A stretch of DNA of 64,000 nt from Doris montereyensis. Taxonomy: Eukaryota; Mollusca; Gastropoda; Nudibranchia; Dorididae. The stretch covers positions 47,501 to 111,500 of the forward strand of contig JAXRKP010001169.1 in the NCBI GenBank assembly GCA_037039925.1. Reading direction: 5' to 3'. Positions 34,901 through 64,000 of this stretch are shown piece by piece. The first letter of the stretch is position 1. Each line of letters begins with the position of its first letter. A program made the translations under genes and the position numbers. The notes beneath the pieces are model-generated. The model did no database searches. It had not been told where the DNA came from and worked only from the letters and a program-made list of their open reading frames with translations.

Positions 34901-37900
34901 TGGAGCAAAGATTACACTGATATGGTCGTTCACCCGTGTGTTTTATCATGTGTCTCATCAAATCACCTGAAGAGGAAACAGAATGCTTAGATTATAGTGT
35001 GTGTGAGTGTGTGTGTGTGTGTGTGTGGGTCTTTATGTGATCCTACCCATCATAAACAATGACCTCATGGCGGAAAAGAGATAATATGTGATATCATGAT
35101 GAAAACAGCAAGAATAAAGGAACAATAGATAGGAATTGAAGAAGTCACAAACCTCTTCCAATAGTCTGCAAACTGATTATAGATTAAACTATAAAAATGT
35201 GAACTAAGTGCTTCTACTAGGTAAATTAAGCGAGCAATAACATCAAAGTCTCATATCGATGGTGAACTTCCTTTAAACTCCTAAGTCTGCAGGAGAAAGC
35301 TTTTCACGAAAGATGAGGTTAGAGTTTCAAAATGAACAGGATGTTTGCATTGCAAGTTTAGATCATGTGAATTCAAAATGATATTTCTATTGGCTTAATT
35401 TGCACAATATTTATGTTGGGAACAACCTCACTGTGCATTAGAGGCCAAAAAAGTGATTTTGAAAAACGGCAGCCTTACAAGTTTAGAGACTTTTACCATC
35501 GATATCATTATGCACAATGCCAAAAGTAAACTTTAGGATTGAAATCGAGTCATGTGTGCCCTTGCTAACACGATGAATAAATGCTTACTCCCACATCAAG
35601 AGCTCAAATGGCATAGTGTAGGAGTCCTTCCTTGAATAGTAATTTTGTTAGGAAAGAGTCAACAGTTACTTCTACCCTGTTGCAAGAAAAGATCGATCCC
35701 AAACATTGTTTACATGTAAGGTAACTTTATTGATTACATAAAGTTCCTTCAAGAACATTACAAGCGGCCTACAGAGCTGGAGCTTATCACAGTTTTAAGC
35801 AGACTACATGATCATAATCATCTTCTGGACAGGACGATAGTCTGTCGCATGATTTTAGATCCAAGCTGTTTCTGGTACCCATTTGCACATTGGTTGAGTG
35901 GCGAAAATATGTTTTAAGTGTCTTTCTAAAAAAAACACAACATTGGACATAGCATTGCTAAGATTCAAACCCAGGACCTCATGAACTCAGGTCTAGCAAC
36001 CTAACCACTAGACCACCATAGCACTTTTTGATTACATAGCTATGAAAAAGAAAAGAGCGTTTCTCTTCATTTCATTTAAGTTTCAAAGAGAAAACCAAGA
36101 TGCTTCAGTGATTAGTTTCACTTTGCCGCATAGCATTTTTCATAATATTTTTCCTTTGGTTTTCAAAGAAATATGGGTACCTTCTGACTTCATGTATACT
36201 TGAGCAAATAAAAATAATGAAATCACTTATGCACTTTTTTTAACATTGATAAAGATACAAAAAAAGAAGAAGAAAAAACAAAAACAAAACAAAACTAACT
36301 TACATGTGGTTTACTCCATAATCTTACTTACACATTAACATTTTTAAAGGAGACATTGATGCTATGAAAAATTTAAATCACAACTACGAGATCAACATTC
36401 AGTCTTAAAATCAACTGAAATATATACTCAAATATAGAACATACCTCTGGTATAGCATTTGACTGAGCACTGCATACATGGATGGTTAGCTTGCCTATTG
36501 TGTCTTTTCACATGTATGTCTAATTGACATTTCTGCCGAAAAGCTTTGCCGCACAAATCACAGAGATGGCCTTTTTTATTTGTATGTCTATCCATATGTA
36601 CCAGGAGAGTACACTTCTGGGCAAAACCTCGACCACAAATTGTGCATCTGTGAAAAGAATATTCATGCATTTAAACCAATATCATTTTTAATTTGCTTGT
36701 CATTTAAAGCTCTTCTGAAAAAGGCAATTGTATATGCCATAATAAAAAATATTTTCAAAACTCTTATGAAGACAGAGGCAGGAAAGGACAAGTTTCATTA
36801 TCAACTTTGTTCTTGAAAAAAGAAAAAAATCCAGTGGTCCAGACATAAGGTGTCACTAGTGTCAGCATCTCAACCAAAAGGTCTTGGGTTCGTGCCCGAC
36901 AAGTTTCTTGAGATCTTTAAAAAAAAACCCCATCCCTTGGCCCAAGGTAGGTGGATCAACACCTAGTCCCATTGGAGACAGACCATAAAAAGGAAGTCCC
37001 ATGTGTAGATCACAACACTATGTACATGTTAAAGATCCATTGGCTGTTTACAGGGAAGTTCGTGGAAAATGTAAAAAAAACCTACCAATTACCTCAAGAT
37101 CACCTTAATTGTGGATATGGGTAAAATTTGTAAAAAAAATTTTTTAAGTTCTTTTAATTTTAAGTAGCTAAAATTTAGATTGATGTTATAGTTTCATAAT
37201 TCAAAGAGTACTGAGTGCAAACATGAGTTATATTCTATCATAGAATGAAATTAGGGTCAACTGCTTGTGATGTATTAAAAAAGTTAGCGGTACTTTCCTT
37301 TTTGTTGTTAAAAAAACCTAACAATTCCTTATAACAGAGTTGAAAGACATACTTTCGCAGAACTAGTGAGTACAAACACAACAAAACCTAATTCAATGTC
37401 ACAAATCTTGACATGTACGTCTCCTAAACCAATCAGTAGCTAGCTTCAGTTCCAAAGTGTAACTATTGAGTAGTTTTATTTTTGTCATGGATTCTATGGA
37501 TATAGTAATGTCAAAAGAAAGAAGGTTCAGAAAGTAACATCTGACCACGGATAAGCTACACATGAAGATGAATGTCAAATTGGATCTACAAGCTTTGCGA
37601 TACATTTTGTAAACTTATGTGCTTAAACTGATCATTGATTTGTTGAGAATTTAGAGTGGCTACGGTCGTTTTACTCATCTTCAAGTGTGTACGTCTTCTG
37701 TGTAAGCCTTACCAAAGATGACTGCAATGAAATTATCATTCATTCATAAAATTGCATAATAGATTATTTATAATATCTGGAGCTATCTGAAAGGGTTCTC
37801 TCCTCCTGTTTACCTGGGTCTGTCCATGTATCTGTCTATTCATGTCCTACTCTCGCCTCTGTGTATCAAGCACTCACATTCTCTGTACCCCCCTCCCCCT

Positions 37901-40900
37901 CCTTCTCACTCTTTCTTTCTCTTTTGTCTCTCTATCTCTATCTCTGCTCACTCTTGTCTTCCAATCATCCTTATCCTTTTTCCTTGAATCAGAAAATAAA
38001 TAAAAAACACAAAACAAAAGCAACAAAGACACAAAAATGTATAGAAAAGTAGACAATAACAAAATCAAATAAACAAAAAACATACAAAAGAACACTGAAT
38101 TCCTAACATAATTGTTTTATACATTTATAATTATAATATAAAGCTCCATATTTGACTACTTACACAAAAGGTCTTTCTCCAGTATGTGATCGCATGTGAA
38201 TTTTCAGGGAACGTTTTTCAGTGAAAGATTTGAGACATTCGTACATTTGAATGGTTTCAGACCAACATGAGTTGCTTCATGACGATCTCTATTAGCCTTT
38301 GTTGTAAATTTTGATCACATTGACCACAACTGTAGGGCCGATCCCCAGTATGGATTCGCATATGAGCTAGGTATGGGAGATAAAAAATAAAGTTCACAAT
38401 ATTACACTTAAAATCTGAACAAAATTGTTAAAATCTCTGAAAATTGTAATCACATACATTTTCAGTTGATGTGCAATAATGTATTTTCTTCTTACTGACT
38501 TTGATTTTCGAAACTTTTAAAAATAAATTAAATCTATGCTGCCATAAAATTAAAAAATGAAACCATGTATGTAAAATGCACATAATTATGAATTTGAAGC
38601 CACCTGAACATAAAGTAGGGAAAATCGGTAGTCTAGAGGCAAGGCATTGGCCTCTCAGCGCAAAGGTCGTGGGTTCAAGCCCGGTGCCAGTCGAAAAATT
38701 TTCTTGATTTCTTTTGAGTGAAATCTACCCCCTGGTCCAGGTAGGTGCATCGACACCAAATCCCCTTGGCGATGGATGGCAAAAAGAGTCGTGTGTGCAG
38801 ATCTCAACACTCTGTGCATGTTAAAGATGCCTTGGCTATTTACAAAGCAGTCCAAGCAAAATTAAAAATCCTACCAAAAACTCCAAGATTGCCTTAGATG
38901 TGGATAAAGCAAATCAAGTCAAACCCCCTAATGGATTTTATGTCTTTTGAAGCAAGAGGAGAAAATACATTTTTCTGATTGGCATTGTTCAGCATGTTAT
39001 ACATAACATGGCCACACTTCATTACCTTGTGAAAAGCACGCCATGAAAAAGCAAATATTCTACCGAGATGAAGAAATTAACTTTTGCGCCGTTAGTAAAG
39101 ACTGAATTTATATAAAAGATTTGTTGGAAATTAATGTAAACAAAATTATTTTCAGAGCCTTTAAAATTTCTGGTAAAAGAACTATGATTCTTTCATGGCC
39201 ATAGGTCATGAAAAATATGAACCATGAATGTTCATCCAGTTATTAAGATCAGCTGTTGCCCTATAGCAAAAAGATCCTTCAAAGTCTAAGACCTACATGG
39301 AAGAAAGTGTATTATTATTATACACGGATGATGTTTGAGACTATTAAAATACATGTCCAGCTAGCGGGTGCTTACAAAAAATCTATTTCGGGGTACTTTA
39401 CACAGTAACAACTCACCTGCCATAGAAGATGCATATGTTAAGACACGGTGACATGGGACAAGTTCGGTCAAGTTCATCCTTTTCTTGACCAATACTTTTA
39501 TTCTTCCTTTTTCGTCCTCCATTACCACTCACTTTTTCTTTGTCAGCAAACACTTCATACTCGACAACGTCATATTGAGCATCTATATGTGGAGCAATGC
39601 CACTTCCTTCCATGACAGTTTCGCTTACTGAAGTTGCAGCGCCGATCACAGTTTGATGACCCGCAACCTGAATCTCTCCCCCGATGTCCATATGACGTCT
39701 TCACTGCTCTGAATTTCCACAATTTCCTGACCAGGAATAAATTGAACAACTTGATCGTTTGATCCTGTAACAACCCTCGGCAGTGCCGTCTTTACCCGAT
39801 GTGATAGAGATTGAGCCCATGTCACTCCCGCTCTTTTTCAACTCCGCTTCCAGAGCAGATATGATTGTTTCAATGTCAGATGTGGATTTATTTTCCAGAT
39901 GACCTTGAACATGGACCTGGTGCATTCCTCTTCACTGGATTTGAACTGAAACCAATATGGGAATTATTGTCACATCCTTGATCTTCAATTTTTATTTGCA
40001 TAACTTGCGTGGCTGGGGTCATATCACTGATATTATTGTGGTTAATGAGTTGAATATTTGTGATCGGAGAGTTCTCAGAATTTTGCTCTGAATTTAAAAC
40101 ACATGATTTATGATGTTCATTATGAAGGGATAACCGTTCACAATTTAAAGATTCTATATTAGAACTCACATCTAAGTGAATATTGTCCATTTGGTCATGT
40201 TCCTGCTTTGAGTTGGATGGAACTTTTACTTTCTCTGTTTCAGCTATGTCGATGAGAGACTGGATCACATCGTGTCTCTTATGGGAAGAATGGTTGCATT
40301 AATATCTTCTGTGTCAGATCTTTTAGTGGACAAACAATCAGATATGCCCGAAGTATGATGAATGGACTCATTTGAAATGCACTGATCTGTTTCTATGACT
40401 TCTCTTTTCACTGAATTGTCCTGCACACCAATTTTCATACTATGACTTTTAGAAACAGATCTTGTGGCGGTCTACCAACAGGCCAGATCTTTGCTTTTTC
40501 TCTTTCCTTGTTGGTGTCCTGTGTCATTTCCAAATGGAATATTCTCTTGACTTGTGGCAACAACATTTTGACTACCCCTTGAGCAGTTGCATGTGGTAAA
40601 ATCTCTTGATCCCGTACATCTGCTTTGAAAGTATTATGAACACCGGCGTGGACCTGTCTTTCCTCCTGTGGAGTTCTATTTTGATCGTTAACTTCTTTTA
40701 CATGGAGTTGGAGGAATACCCGTGTCACAACCTGTCACTGATTTCTCATTTAAAACCTTAACTACTCTATACTTTCTGGGACGTCATTGTGTGAGCTTTT
40801 AAGTGGAAGGTAAATTGAGATGGCATCTTTCTCAAGCTTCTGGTTATTCTTATGATCAGATTCCCACTGTTGATATTCATCATACAGTTTAGATCTTTTT

Positions 40901-41032
40901 GAAACTGATGTCACATCTCCCTTGCCGTTTGACGGCAATTTTGACGGCTGAGGAAATGGTTTTCCAGAACTTCCAAGCCTCGCATTTATCATCTTCGTTC
41001 AAATATCCGAGTAGAGATAAACTCTCACCAAT
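31736..41032 (-). CDS. C2H2 zinc-finger protein, 8 fingers (5' end missing)
   Basis: Probable nuclear DNA-binding protein. Six exons on the minus strand: a 1.6-kb exon for a polar, Ser/Asn/Glu-rich N-terminal region; then exons giving eight C2H2 fingers, with TGE/DRP-type linkers at some joins; then an acidic Glu/Lys linker; and a 62-residue tail starting VLTLEDGTKALIKAVESEAD. Fingers 4-8 are intact. Fingers 1-3 and the N-terminal exon are read only after correcting about a dozen one- or two-base length changes, mostly in homopolymers. With these corrections the frame and every splice phase agree. The first exon or exons, with the start codon, must lie right of 41032 and were not found. I cannot name an orthologue; there is no visible BTB, KRAB or SCAN domain in the recovered part. 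Confidence 0.8.
32061..32345 (+). mobile_element. tRNA-derived SINE, family C
   Basis: GTTAGTGGCTGAATGTTTAG head, AAGTTCGAATCCTAAC B box, GGTACAAGCACTAGGTTGGG and GTGACTATTATCACCTGTCC in the body. It is in the last intron of the zinc-finger gene, antisense. Confidence 0.87.
32611..32872 (+). mobile_element. tRNA-derived SINE, family B (full length)
   Basis: The head is clearly tRNA-like: A box TGGCTCCGTTGGTAGAGCG, B box AGTTCGATTCCC. The body runs from GTTAGTGGGCGCTGCTGG to a GCAATGAAACAAAA end. The heads are missing from the seven other family B pieces in the window. Confidence 0.88.
33074..33305 (+). mobile_element. MITE inserted in (TA)n, copy 2
   Basis: Begins ATGAGGGGTGAGATGCAAAA after a TA run and is the reverse-orientation relative of 17083-17333. 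Shared words are CCATTTTTACATATTGTGAG, GACTTTGAA, GATGATGAAATCATTTTTGT and TCAAAACTGACTA. The right end (CGGTTTTTGCATATATAT) is shortened. Confidence 0.75.
33514..33618 (-). CDS. zinc-finger gene exon, acidic/basic linker
   Basis: Intact, 35 codons, phase 0 at both ends. Acceptor TTCTCTCAACAG, donor CAG|GTAGGT. It begins NEEEEEGNGKKSKKVSSLLS and ends FDLILKGSQTGQ. The KKSKK cluster may serve nuclear import (inference). Confidence 0.85.
33690..33973 (-). mobile_element. tRNA-derived SINE, family A (reversed)
   Basis: On the minus strand: GGGGGACTCACTGGTCCAGA, GGCAAGGTGTTGACCTCTCA, GGTAGGTGGATCAACACC. It is in a zinc-finger gene intron in the sense direction. Confidence 0.87.
34767..34966 (-). 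CDS. zinc-finger gene exon, fingers 6-8
   Basis: Intact. Acceptor TTTCCTCTTCAG, donor CGG|GTGAGT, phase 0 at the end. It completes finger 6 (LMRHMIKHTGERPYQ), then CNLCSRTFTRKQYLMDHENT-H and CSVCSQAFHDMGSCHRHVRK-H. Confidence 0.93.
34997..35030 (+). repeat. (GT)n microsatellite
   Basis: A short TG run in the intron 5' of the finger 6-8 exon. Confidence 0.9.
35760..36025 (-). mobile_element. tRNA-derived SINE, family C (reversed)
   Basis: Reverse strand has GGTGGTCTAGTGGTTAGGTT, GGTTTGAATCTTAGCAATGC and GTCCTGTCCAGAAGATGATT. Confidence 0.85.
36445..36647 (-). CDS. zinc-finger gene exon, fingers 4-6
   Basis: Intact. Acceptor CTTTTCACAG, donor AGAG|GTATGT. It encodes CTICGRGFAQKCTLLVHMDR-H, CDLCGKAFRQKCQLDIHVKR-H, and the CMQC start of finger 6. 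Confidence 0.93.
36829..37129 (+). mobile_element. tRNA-derived SINE, family A
   Basis: AATCCAGTGGTCCAGACATA head, GGGTTCGTGCCCGAC B box, TCAACACCTAGTCCCATTGG, and an AAGATCACCTTAATTGTGGA tail. Confidence 0.87.
38164..38366 (-). CDS. zinc-finger gene exon, fingers 1-3
   Basis: Acceptor CCATACCTAG, donor TTTTGT|GTAAGT. It reads AHMRIHTGDRPYSCGQCDQ, then (shifted) FTTKANRDRHEATHVGLKPF, then (shifted) ECLKSFTEKRSLKIHMRSHT. Two missing bases (TTTT run at 38309-38312 and GTAC at 38241-38244) account for both shifts. The length of 203 nt is two short of what the flanking phases require. Confidence 0.85.
38615..38920 (+). mobile_element. tRNA-derived SINE, family A
   Basis: AATCGGTAGTCTAGAGGCAA head, GGGTTCAAGCCCGG B box, GGTCCAGGTAGGTGCATCGA, and a GATTGCCTTAGATGTGGATA tail. 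It is in the zinc-finger gene's first recognised intron. Confidence 0.87.
39417..41032 (-). CDS. zinc-finger gene, large N-terminal exon and half of finger 1
   Basis: Acceptor TGTCTTTACCAG, donor GCAG|GTGAGT. It starts IGESLSLLGYLNEDD. Later coding-like blocks are GRPPQDLFLK, DVIQSLIDIAETEKVKVPSN, TSDIETIISALEAELKKSGS, DQVVQFIPGQEIVEIQSSED, VIGAATSVSETVMEGSG and a basic GGRKRKNK. It ends in the finger start TCPM(C)HRVLTYASSMA. The frame is broken near 40986, 40782, 40697, 40576, 40497/40447, 40284, 39926, 39775, 39680 and 39452. Nearly all breaks are a homopolymer one base too long or short. No other stop remains once these are allowed for. Confidence 0.7.
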
Positions 41033-41167
41033 CTGGTAAAGACAATCATGTGCAAAGTAAATGAGTAAATAAGAGACTACAGAGATCATTGAATTTGTTA
41101 TCCAAGCCGGACAATCATAATTATTTCTTTATCTACTTATTTTTCTATCTCTGACTATTTATTCCAA

Positions 41168-41824
<657 letters not shown>

Positions 41825-41829
41825 CAGCA

Positions 41830-43270
41830 GAGAGTCCTGTGTGTGCAAGTTTTTGGTGTTGTGTAAAGTTTGATGTTAAAATCCCAATTGTGTGAAAATG
41901 AATATTTAAAATATTTTTGTAAGTTTTTCAGTGGTGCGCGCATACGTAATTCTTGCGCTTGGCAAGCACACCGTACTGTAACCATAATCGAATTAAACTG
42001 TCCTTCATGGGATAGATATATACATCATTAAAAAAGGATAAAACTCATTCATCAAATTCACACAAGTTTTTATAGTCGTTTGAATGTTTTTATTTATAAG
42101 CATTAATATTGTAATTAATGGGCGCTGTCATCTCACCTACAATTTAAATTTTACTTTTAGGAGAGTTCCATTTCCGCTGTCTTATCAGAAAAAGGCAAGC
42201 ATGCCGCTTGGCAAGCGGTGAGACAAATTGCTTGCCTACTTAAATGCACCTATGGTGAGTGTGAACACATGCACACATCTTAGAGAGCGAGCAATGATTG
42301 TGGTCATTATACATCAACTGTGTTGTTTATCTCTGGAGTCTTAACTTGACTTTATCAGATTGGGAATGGCAAAGATACACAAAAAAAGTCGAATAGTCCT
42401 TTGAGGATCTTCTTTCAGGTAGAATGATGAGCATAATAACAGAGCATGAATGTGTATTATAAACTTATTTCCATTTTTATTTTATAATAGTGCCTTTATA
42501 ATCAAAATGACGACCATTTCCAAGGCAATTAAATTTTCAAAAATCACACTTTGTCAGTTTTTTTACCTCTTATTTCATCATGTTGAACTCAGTTTTACAA
42601 AGCTTAAAATTGTGCATCTCTTCAAACTAATAAAATCACTCTCAGGATACCCCCCACCCCCTCATCCCACAGTAGTGGGAAGGATATCCATAGTTGTATA
42701 CACCCAAGGGACATAACTGAGAAAAAGTAAGAGTAAAAAAAGAAAGGTTCCTTTCATTCACTGCAGTGTTTCGTGACTTATTGTCTGTAATTTCGCCAAT
42801 GTCACTCAATATGTTACTAAGTTACAGACATTTTATTTGAACATGAGCAGTTCAAAAAATGGCAACAGTCATGTGTGGGAATTCGGAATAGGACTAAGCA
42901 TTCATTTGAGAGGTTCTTACTTTCACTGGCGTATTTAACCCAGAACTAGTAGTAGTCAGGATTACCATTCCTTTTGGAGATTTGAGGAGGTTTTTGGAGG
43001 AGATTTTAGTAAAATTTGAGGAGATTTGAGGAGGCTATGAGGCCTGATAACCATATATTTCTAAATATGGAACTCAGAAGAGCTATCTTTTTATTTGCCC
43101 TTCAGAGACACTGTTGAAATTGTGAAACTTTCCATTGCTTACACAGAGGATTTTTTTGTATGTGCTACAGGCTGCAAGATTGCTGTTGTTGTTAATGTCG
43201 TTGTTGTTTACTACCACAATTATCTTAATATTTAACCCATATTCTTCCACATGTATCATGTATATAAATA
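41830..43270. other. no exon recognised
   Basis: Expected to hold 5' exon(s) of the zinc-finger gene on the minus strand, but I could not define one. GAGGAGATTT words repeat at 42975-43035. Confidence 0.4.
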
Positions 43271-43277
43271 TGTCTAT

Positions 43278-43530
43278 ATGTATGTATGTGTGTGTGTGTG
43301 GTGTGTGTGTATGTATGCATGTGTGTGTATGTTTGTATGGATGTATTTATGTTTATGTGTGTGTGTGTGTGTGTGTGTGTATGTATGGATGTATTTATGT
43401 TTATGTGTGTGTGTGTGTATGTATGGATGTATTTATGTTTATGTATGTGTATGTATGTGTGTATACATATATGTATGTATGTATGTATGTATGTATACAT
43501 GTATGTATGTATGTATAGTATCATGTATGT
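43278..43530 (+). repeat. (GT)n/(ATGT)n repeat
   Basis: GT runs broken by ATGTATGGATGTATTTATGT units repeated three times, then ATGT runs. The long Cys/Val/Met/Tyr frames on both strands are by-products of the repeat. Confidence 0.95.
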
Positions 43531-44109
43531 ACATGTATTTAAATTTCCCTAATAGCTTTGAATAATATATCATACAGTTTTAACTTAATATGTAACCTCT
43601 TATGAAACAATTTTACTTGGGGGAGTAAAAATAGGGAAGCGACTTGGGCAACGCAAATGGGGCTTCAAGTCATCTTCCTATTAATATTACTCTACTTTAG
43701 CATCGTTGACCAGGCACAATAGTGGGAAAGCAGGAGTATATAGAGAGACCTTTTGGAAGACGACTTCAAACACGAGCGGAACTTTTGTTGTTTGTTTTAA
43801 TGTAGGAGGGCTTCCCCGTGAACCCCCCACTTTCCTCAAGATGATAAAGCTGGGAAACAGAACCAGTAAAGGGGAAAAATATTATTATTATTTTATATAA
43901 ATTATTTCCCCGGCATCAGGAAACAAGAATTGTGGTGGTCAGCTATTTTGAAGAAGAAGGCAGACACATAAATACAGTCAAATATCAACATGGCAACACT
44001 GTTTCTATTAATGCAGAAGCTGCCACTCTCTCCTCAGGATAAACTATGAAAATCTAATTATAATAAGAAATTATCTCTCAAGTTTCATTCCTGGAGTTAA
44101 GCCGAGAGG

Positions 44110-44480
44110 AGATGGGACCACAGAACAAAGATGTATAAACATGTAGGGTAGCCCTCGCGGGTGGCAAGAAAGTGACCATACTTCAGCACCGCCAAGTGTC
44201 TAACGGTCAAGTCAGACTCGGTCACGGAGGCTTGTGAGATGTGAGCAGAGTGTATCACTATCAGTATCACTATCACGGTGTGTTAGCCTACATCACAGTC
44301 AGTCGGCCTGAAGGGCGAGAGAGAGGGTGAGGAGAGTATGAATGCGCACAGGATGTTTTTTCAGTATCGTTTACCTATTTTAAAGTTCGATACATGAATC
44401 ATGATACTGCCCGCCTGCGGTGCTAAAGTGGAATTATGCCAAAAAGTTTACCTACCTTTGGTTTTGAAAGCTTGAAAAGC
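44110..44480. promoter_or_regulatory. candidate divergent promoter/5' UTR region
   Basis: More CpG and GC than its surroundings (for example CCCTCGCGGGTGGC near 44153 and CGGTCACGGAGG near 44219), with a short TATCACTATCAG tandem. It sits between the head-to-head zinc-finger and TBC1D22 genes. No core motif can be assigned; the call is positional inference. Confidence 0.25.
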
Positions 44481-45463
44481 CTCTGACGAGATAACACTTC
44501 TAAGTTACGTGCCATTTAACATTTACTCTAGATTCTTATAGTCTAGATCTAGATCTTAGTCTATAGACTAGTCTAGATCTCTTTAAATAGTAGTAGAAAG
44601 TTTCTTGAGTGTCGAAGATCTAGATCTAGAGCAAGTAAATAGAGCTAGATTTTTTTTTTTTCATGATGCATAGCCTATGGGGTATTTTGATTTAGAAATA
44701 AAATGTGTGTATCTAGGGCGTCGATCTATATCTCTACACTAAGAAATAGACCCAGTGTTAGATTTGAGATGTTTGTATTCATCACGAACGAAAGTACATT
44801 TCATTTCGTGAAAAGGTAAAACGACGAAGCTAGCTGGCTTTGACGAAGAGAGTATATTCCCTTTGTTAAAATGACAAGGTTCGGCATACCGCTTTAGTAA
44901 GTTAAATTATAAGGATTTATATATCCGAATCTATGAGAAGTACAAAGATGTTGACATCTTCAATTTTCCCCTCTCCAATCTCAAATAAAGAATTATCAAA
45001 GAGGAATTGTAAACCAGAATAAATGGTTTGAGTAAATGTGCACGAATAAGCGTGCATGTATAAGACAAATTTATATTAATCTGGTTAAACATTTTGAATC
45101 AATGATTGCTTGCGTTAAAATGATGAAAAGATTTAAATAACATTTAAATTGAACAATGGTAACCAAAATGTTCTAAATCATGCAGTGTGAGGTTTTAGAT
45201 ATTGGGATAGTTCAAAATTTATTGTCGGATGATTTAACATTTCATTTCTAGAAATCTTTTTGTACGTGGCTTTTATGCCTCACCCGGATACCCGTCCCAT
45301 CGCGCAGTCGCAACTCCACCCTTCCATGTTGACAAAATAGGCCTATCTTTTACACATCTCCAAGGAGGTAGATTAACAAATGGATCTATTAAACAATTGT
45401 AACTCAAGATGTGAAATAACTTTTAATTAGATATGAGATTTGTATAATTGCAAGTCTTTGCAA
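44481..45463 (+). other. upstream of TBC1D22
   Basis: No exon recognised before the ATG at 45464. A cluster of AGATCTAG/CTAGATCT words lies at 44530-44640. Confidence 0.4.
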
Positions 45464-62953
<17,490 letters not shown>

Positions 62954-63090
62954 GTAATTAAGCGATGTTGCTTCCCTTGTTTATGTCTTGTCTCTGTTTC
63001 TACTACTTGACTTCCTCTCCATATCCCCACCCCACCATGTTTCTCTCTCTGTATTTGCCTGAGTCTTTATCCTGTCTACCCGTCTATAGT

Positions 63091-63225
63091 TGGGAGCTAC
63101 TGGTAGATCCTACTTCTTTCCTTTCACTCTTTCTCTTTTTTTTTCATCGTGCTGTTTTCTCTTAATTTGCCCTGAGATCACCGCAAATAGTGGATAGGGT
63201 AAGTTTCAATGAAACCTACAAACAA
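63091..63225 (+). mobile_element. SINE family B body
   Basis: GAGCTACTGGTAGATCCTAC start and GCCCTGAGATCACCGCAAAT, then GTTTCAATGAAAC at the end. The head is missing. Confidence 0.78.
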
Positions 63226-63573
63226 CCCAGCCTGTATTTCATGTGTGTTTCATTTGCCACATGAGTTTTCTAAACGCAGCATTTGTCTCATGTCTTTCTT
63301 TCTTTATTGTCAGTTGAATATTGCAACTTTGTTTGATTTTTAATCCAGTCTCATTTGTGACATCTTCGTTATATTGCAATACAATACATAAAATTAGGTT
63401 GAGCACCTCAGCTCACTTCTATTCTAAGTGTTCCAAAGGCTCAACATTCTAGCAGCCATACACACAGTTTACAGTCCAGTTGTAACACATACTTTTGATT
63501 GTTCTGAAGTTTATGATCCAAGCTCTTACTTTCATTGGTCTTGTGAGCTTTTTTATCTCCCCCTCCCCCACAA

Positions 63574-63574
63574 G

Positions 63575-63606
<32 letters not shown>
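63574..63606 (+). repeat. (CA)n microsatellite
   Basis: A short CA run directly before the 24-bp minisatellite. Confidence 0.95.
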
Positions 63607-63608
<2 letters not shown>

Positions 63609-64000
63609 TGTATCATTTCAATGTGATAAAGTTGTATGATTTCAATCAGGTACAGTTGTATCATTTCAATGAGATAAAGTTGTGTGATTTCAATAAGATG
63701 AAATTGTACCATTTCAATAAAATAGAATTGCATGATTTCAATCAGGTACAGTTGTATCATTTCAATAAGCTAAAGTTGTGTGATTTCAATCAGGTACAGT
63801 AATATCATTTCAATAAGCTAAAATTGTATGATTTCAATCAGGTACAGTTGTATCATTTCAATAAAATAGAATTGTATTTCAATCAGGTACAGTTGTATCA
63901 TTTCAATAAGCTAAAGTTGTGTGATTTCAATCAGGTACAGTTGTATCATTTCAATAAGCTAAAGTGTGATTTCAATCAGGTACAGTTGTATCATTTCAAT
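63607..64000 (+). repeat. 24-bp minisatellite with 48-bp higher-order unit
   Basis: About 16 units alternate between TTGTATCATTTCAATNNNNT-type and TTGTRTGATTTCAATCAGGT-type 24-mers, running off the right edge. It is in TBC1D22 intron 10. Some units are short (near 63800, 63875 and 63963). Confidence 0.95.

Noticed and set aside
34740..34970. Plus-strand frame opposite the finger 6-8 exon
   Set aside because: Shadow of the minus-strand zinc-finger exon, which has clear C2H2 motifs and splice sites.
38655..38855. Minus-strand 66-codon frame
   Set aside because: Antisense of a family A SINE. The same frame recurs in other copies.
43135..43565. Cys/Val/Tyr/Met-rich frames on both strands
   Set aside because: By-products of GT and ATGT repeats.

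Overview
This is eukaryotic DNA: AT-rich, intron-dense and crowded with microsatellites, tRNA-derived SINEs and small inverted-repeat elements. The style of gene and repeat suggests an invertebrate, most likely a gastropod mollusc. That is inference; no species-specific marker is visible.

Three protein genes can be built exon by exon. (1) 8489-19549, plus strand, eight exons: a monoglyceride lipase (MGLL)-like serine hydrolase with the full Ser/Asp/His triad. (2) 31736-41032, minus strand, six exons with the 5' end not found: a C2H2 zinc-finger protein with a long polar N-terminal exon, eight fingers and an acidic tail. (3) 45464-62953, plus strand, running off the right edge: TBC1D22, a Rab GTPase-activating protein, with its TBC domain exons clear. 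Genes 2 and 3 are head to head, with roughly 4.4 kb between their outermost recognised exons. The three genes have no evident shared pathway (lipid hydrolysis, transcription, Golgi Rab traffic).

Layout: 1-8.4 kb has no live gene. It holds a decayed copy of what looks like a dispersed protein family, plus large GAA and ACT arrays. 8.5-19.6 kb is the lipase. 19.6-31.7 kb is gene-free and holds inverted-repeat elements, SINE pieces and a PIF/Harbinger derivative that still encodes a MADF domain. 31.7-41 kb is the zinc-finger gene with SINEs in its introns and just downstream of its stop. 41.2-45.4 kb holds a 650-bp GA array and a presumed promoter region. 45.5-64 kb is TBC1D22, with a dead LINE, a MITE, SINEs, long CT arrays and a minisatellite in its introns.

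Two points stand out. TBC1D22 has two 66-nt, phase-0 versions of the exon carrying the catalytic arginine finger (54538-54603 and 57676-57741), which look like mutually exclusive exons. Second, all three genes are interrupted by single-base length changes, mostly in homopolymers, and restoring one base returns a conserved frame. This pattern fits consensus errors in the assembly better than three independent gene deaths. I found no clearly novel multi-gene system.
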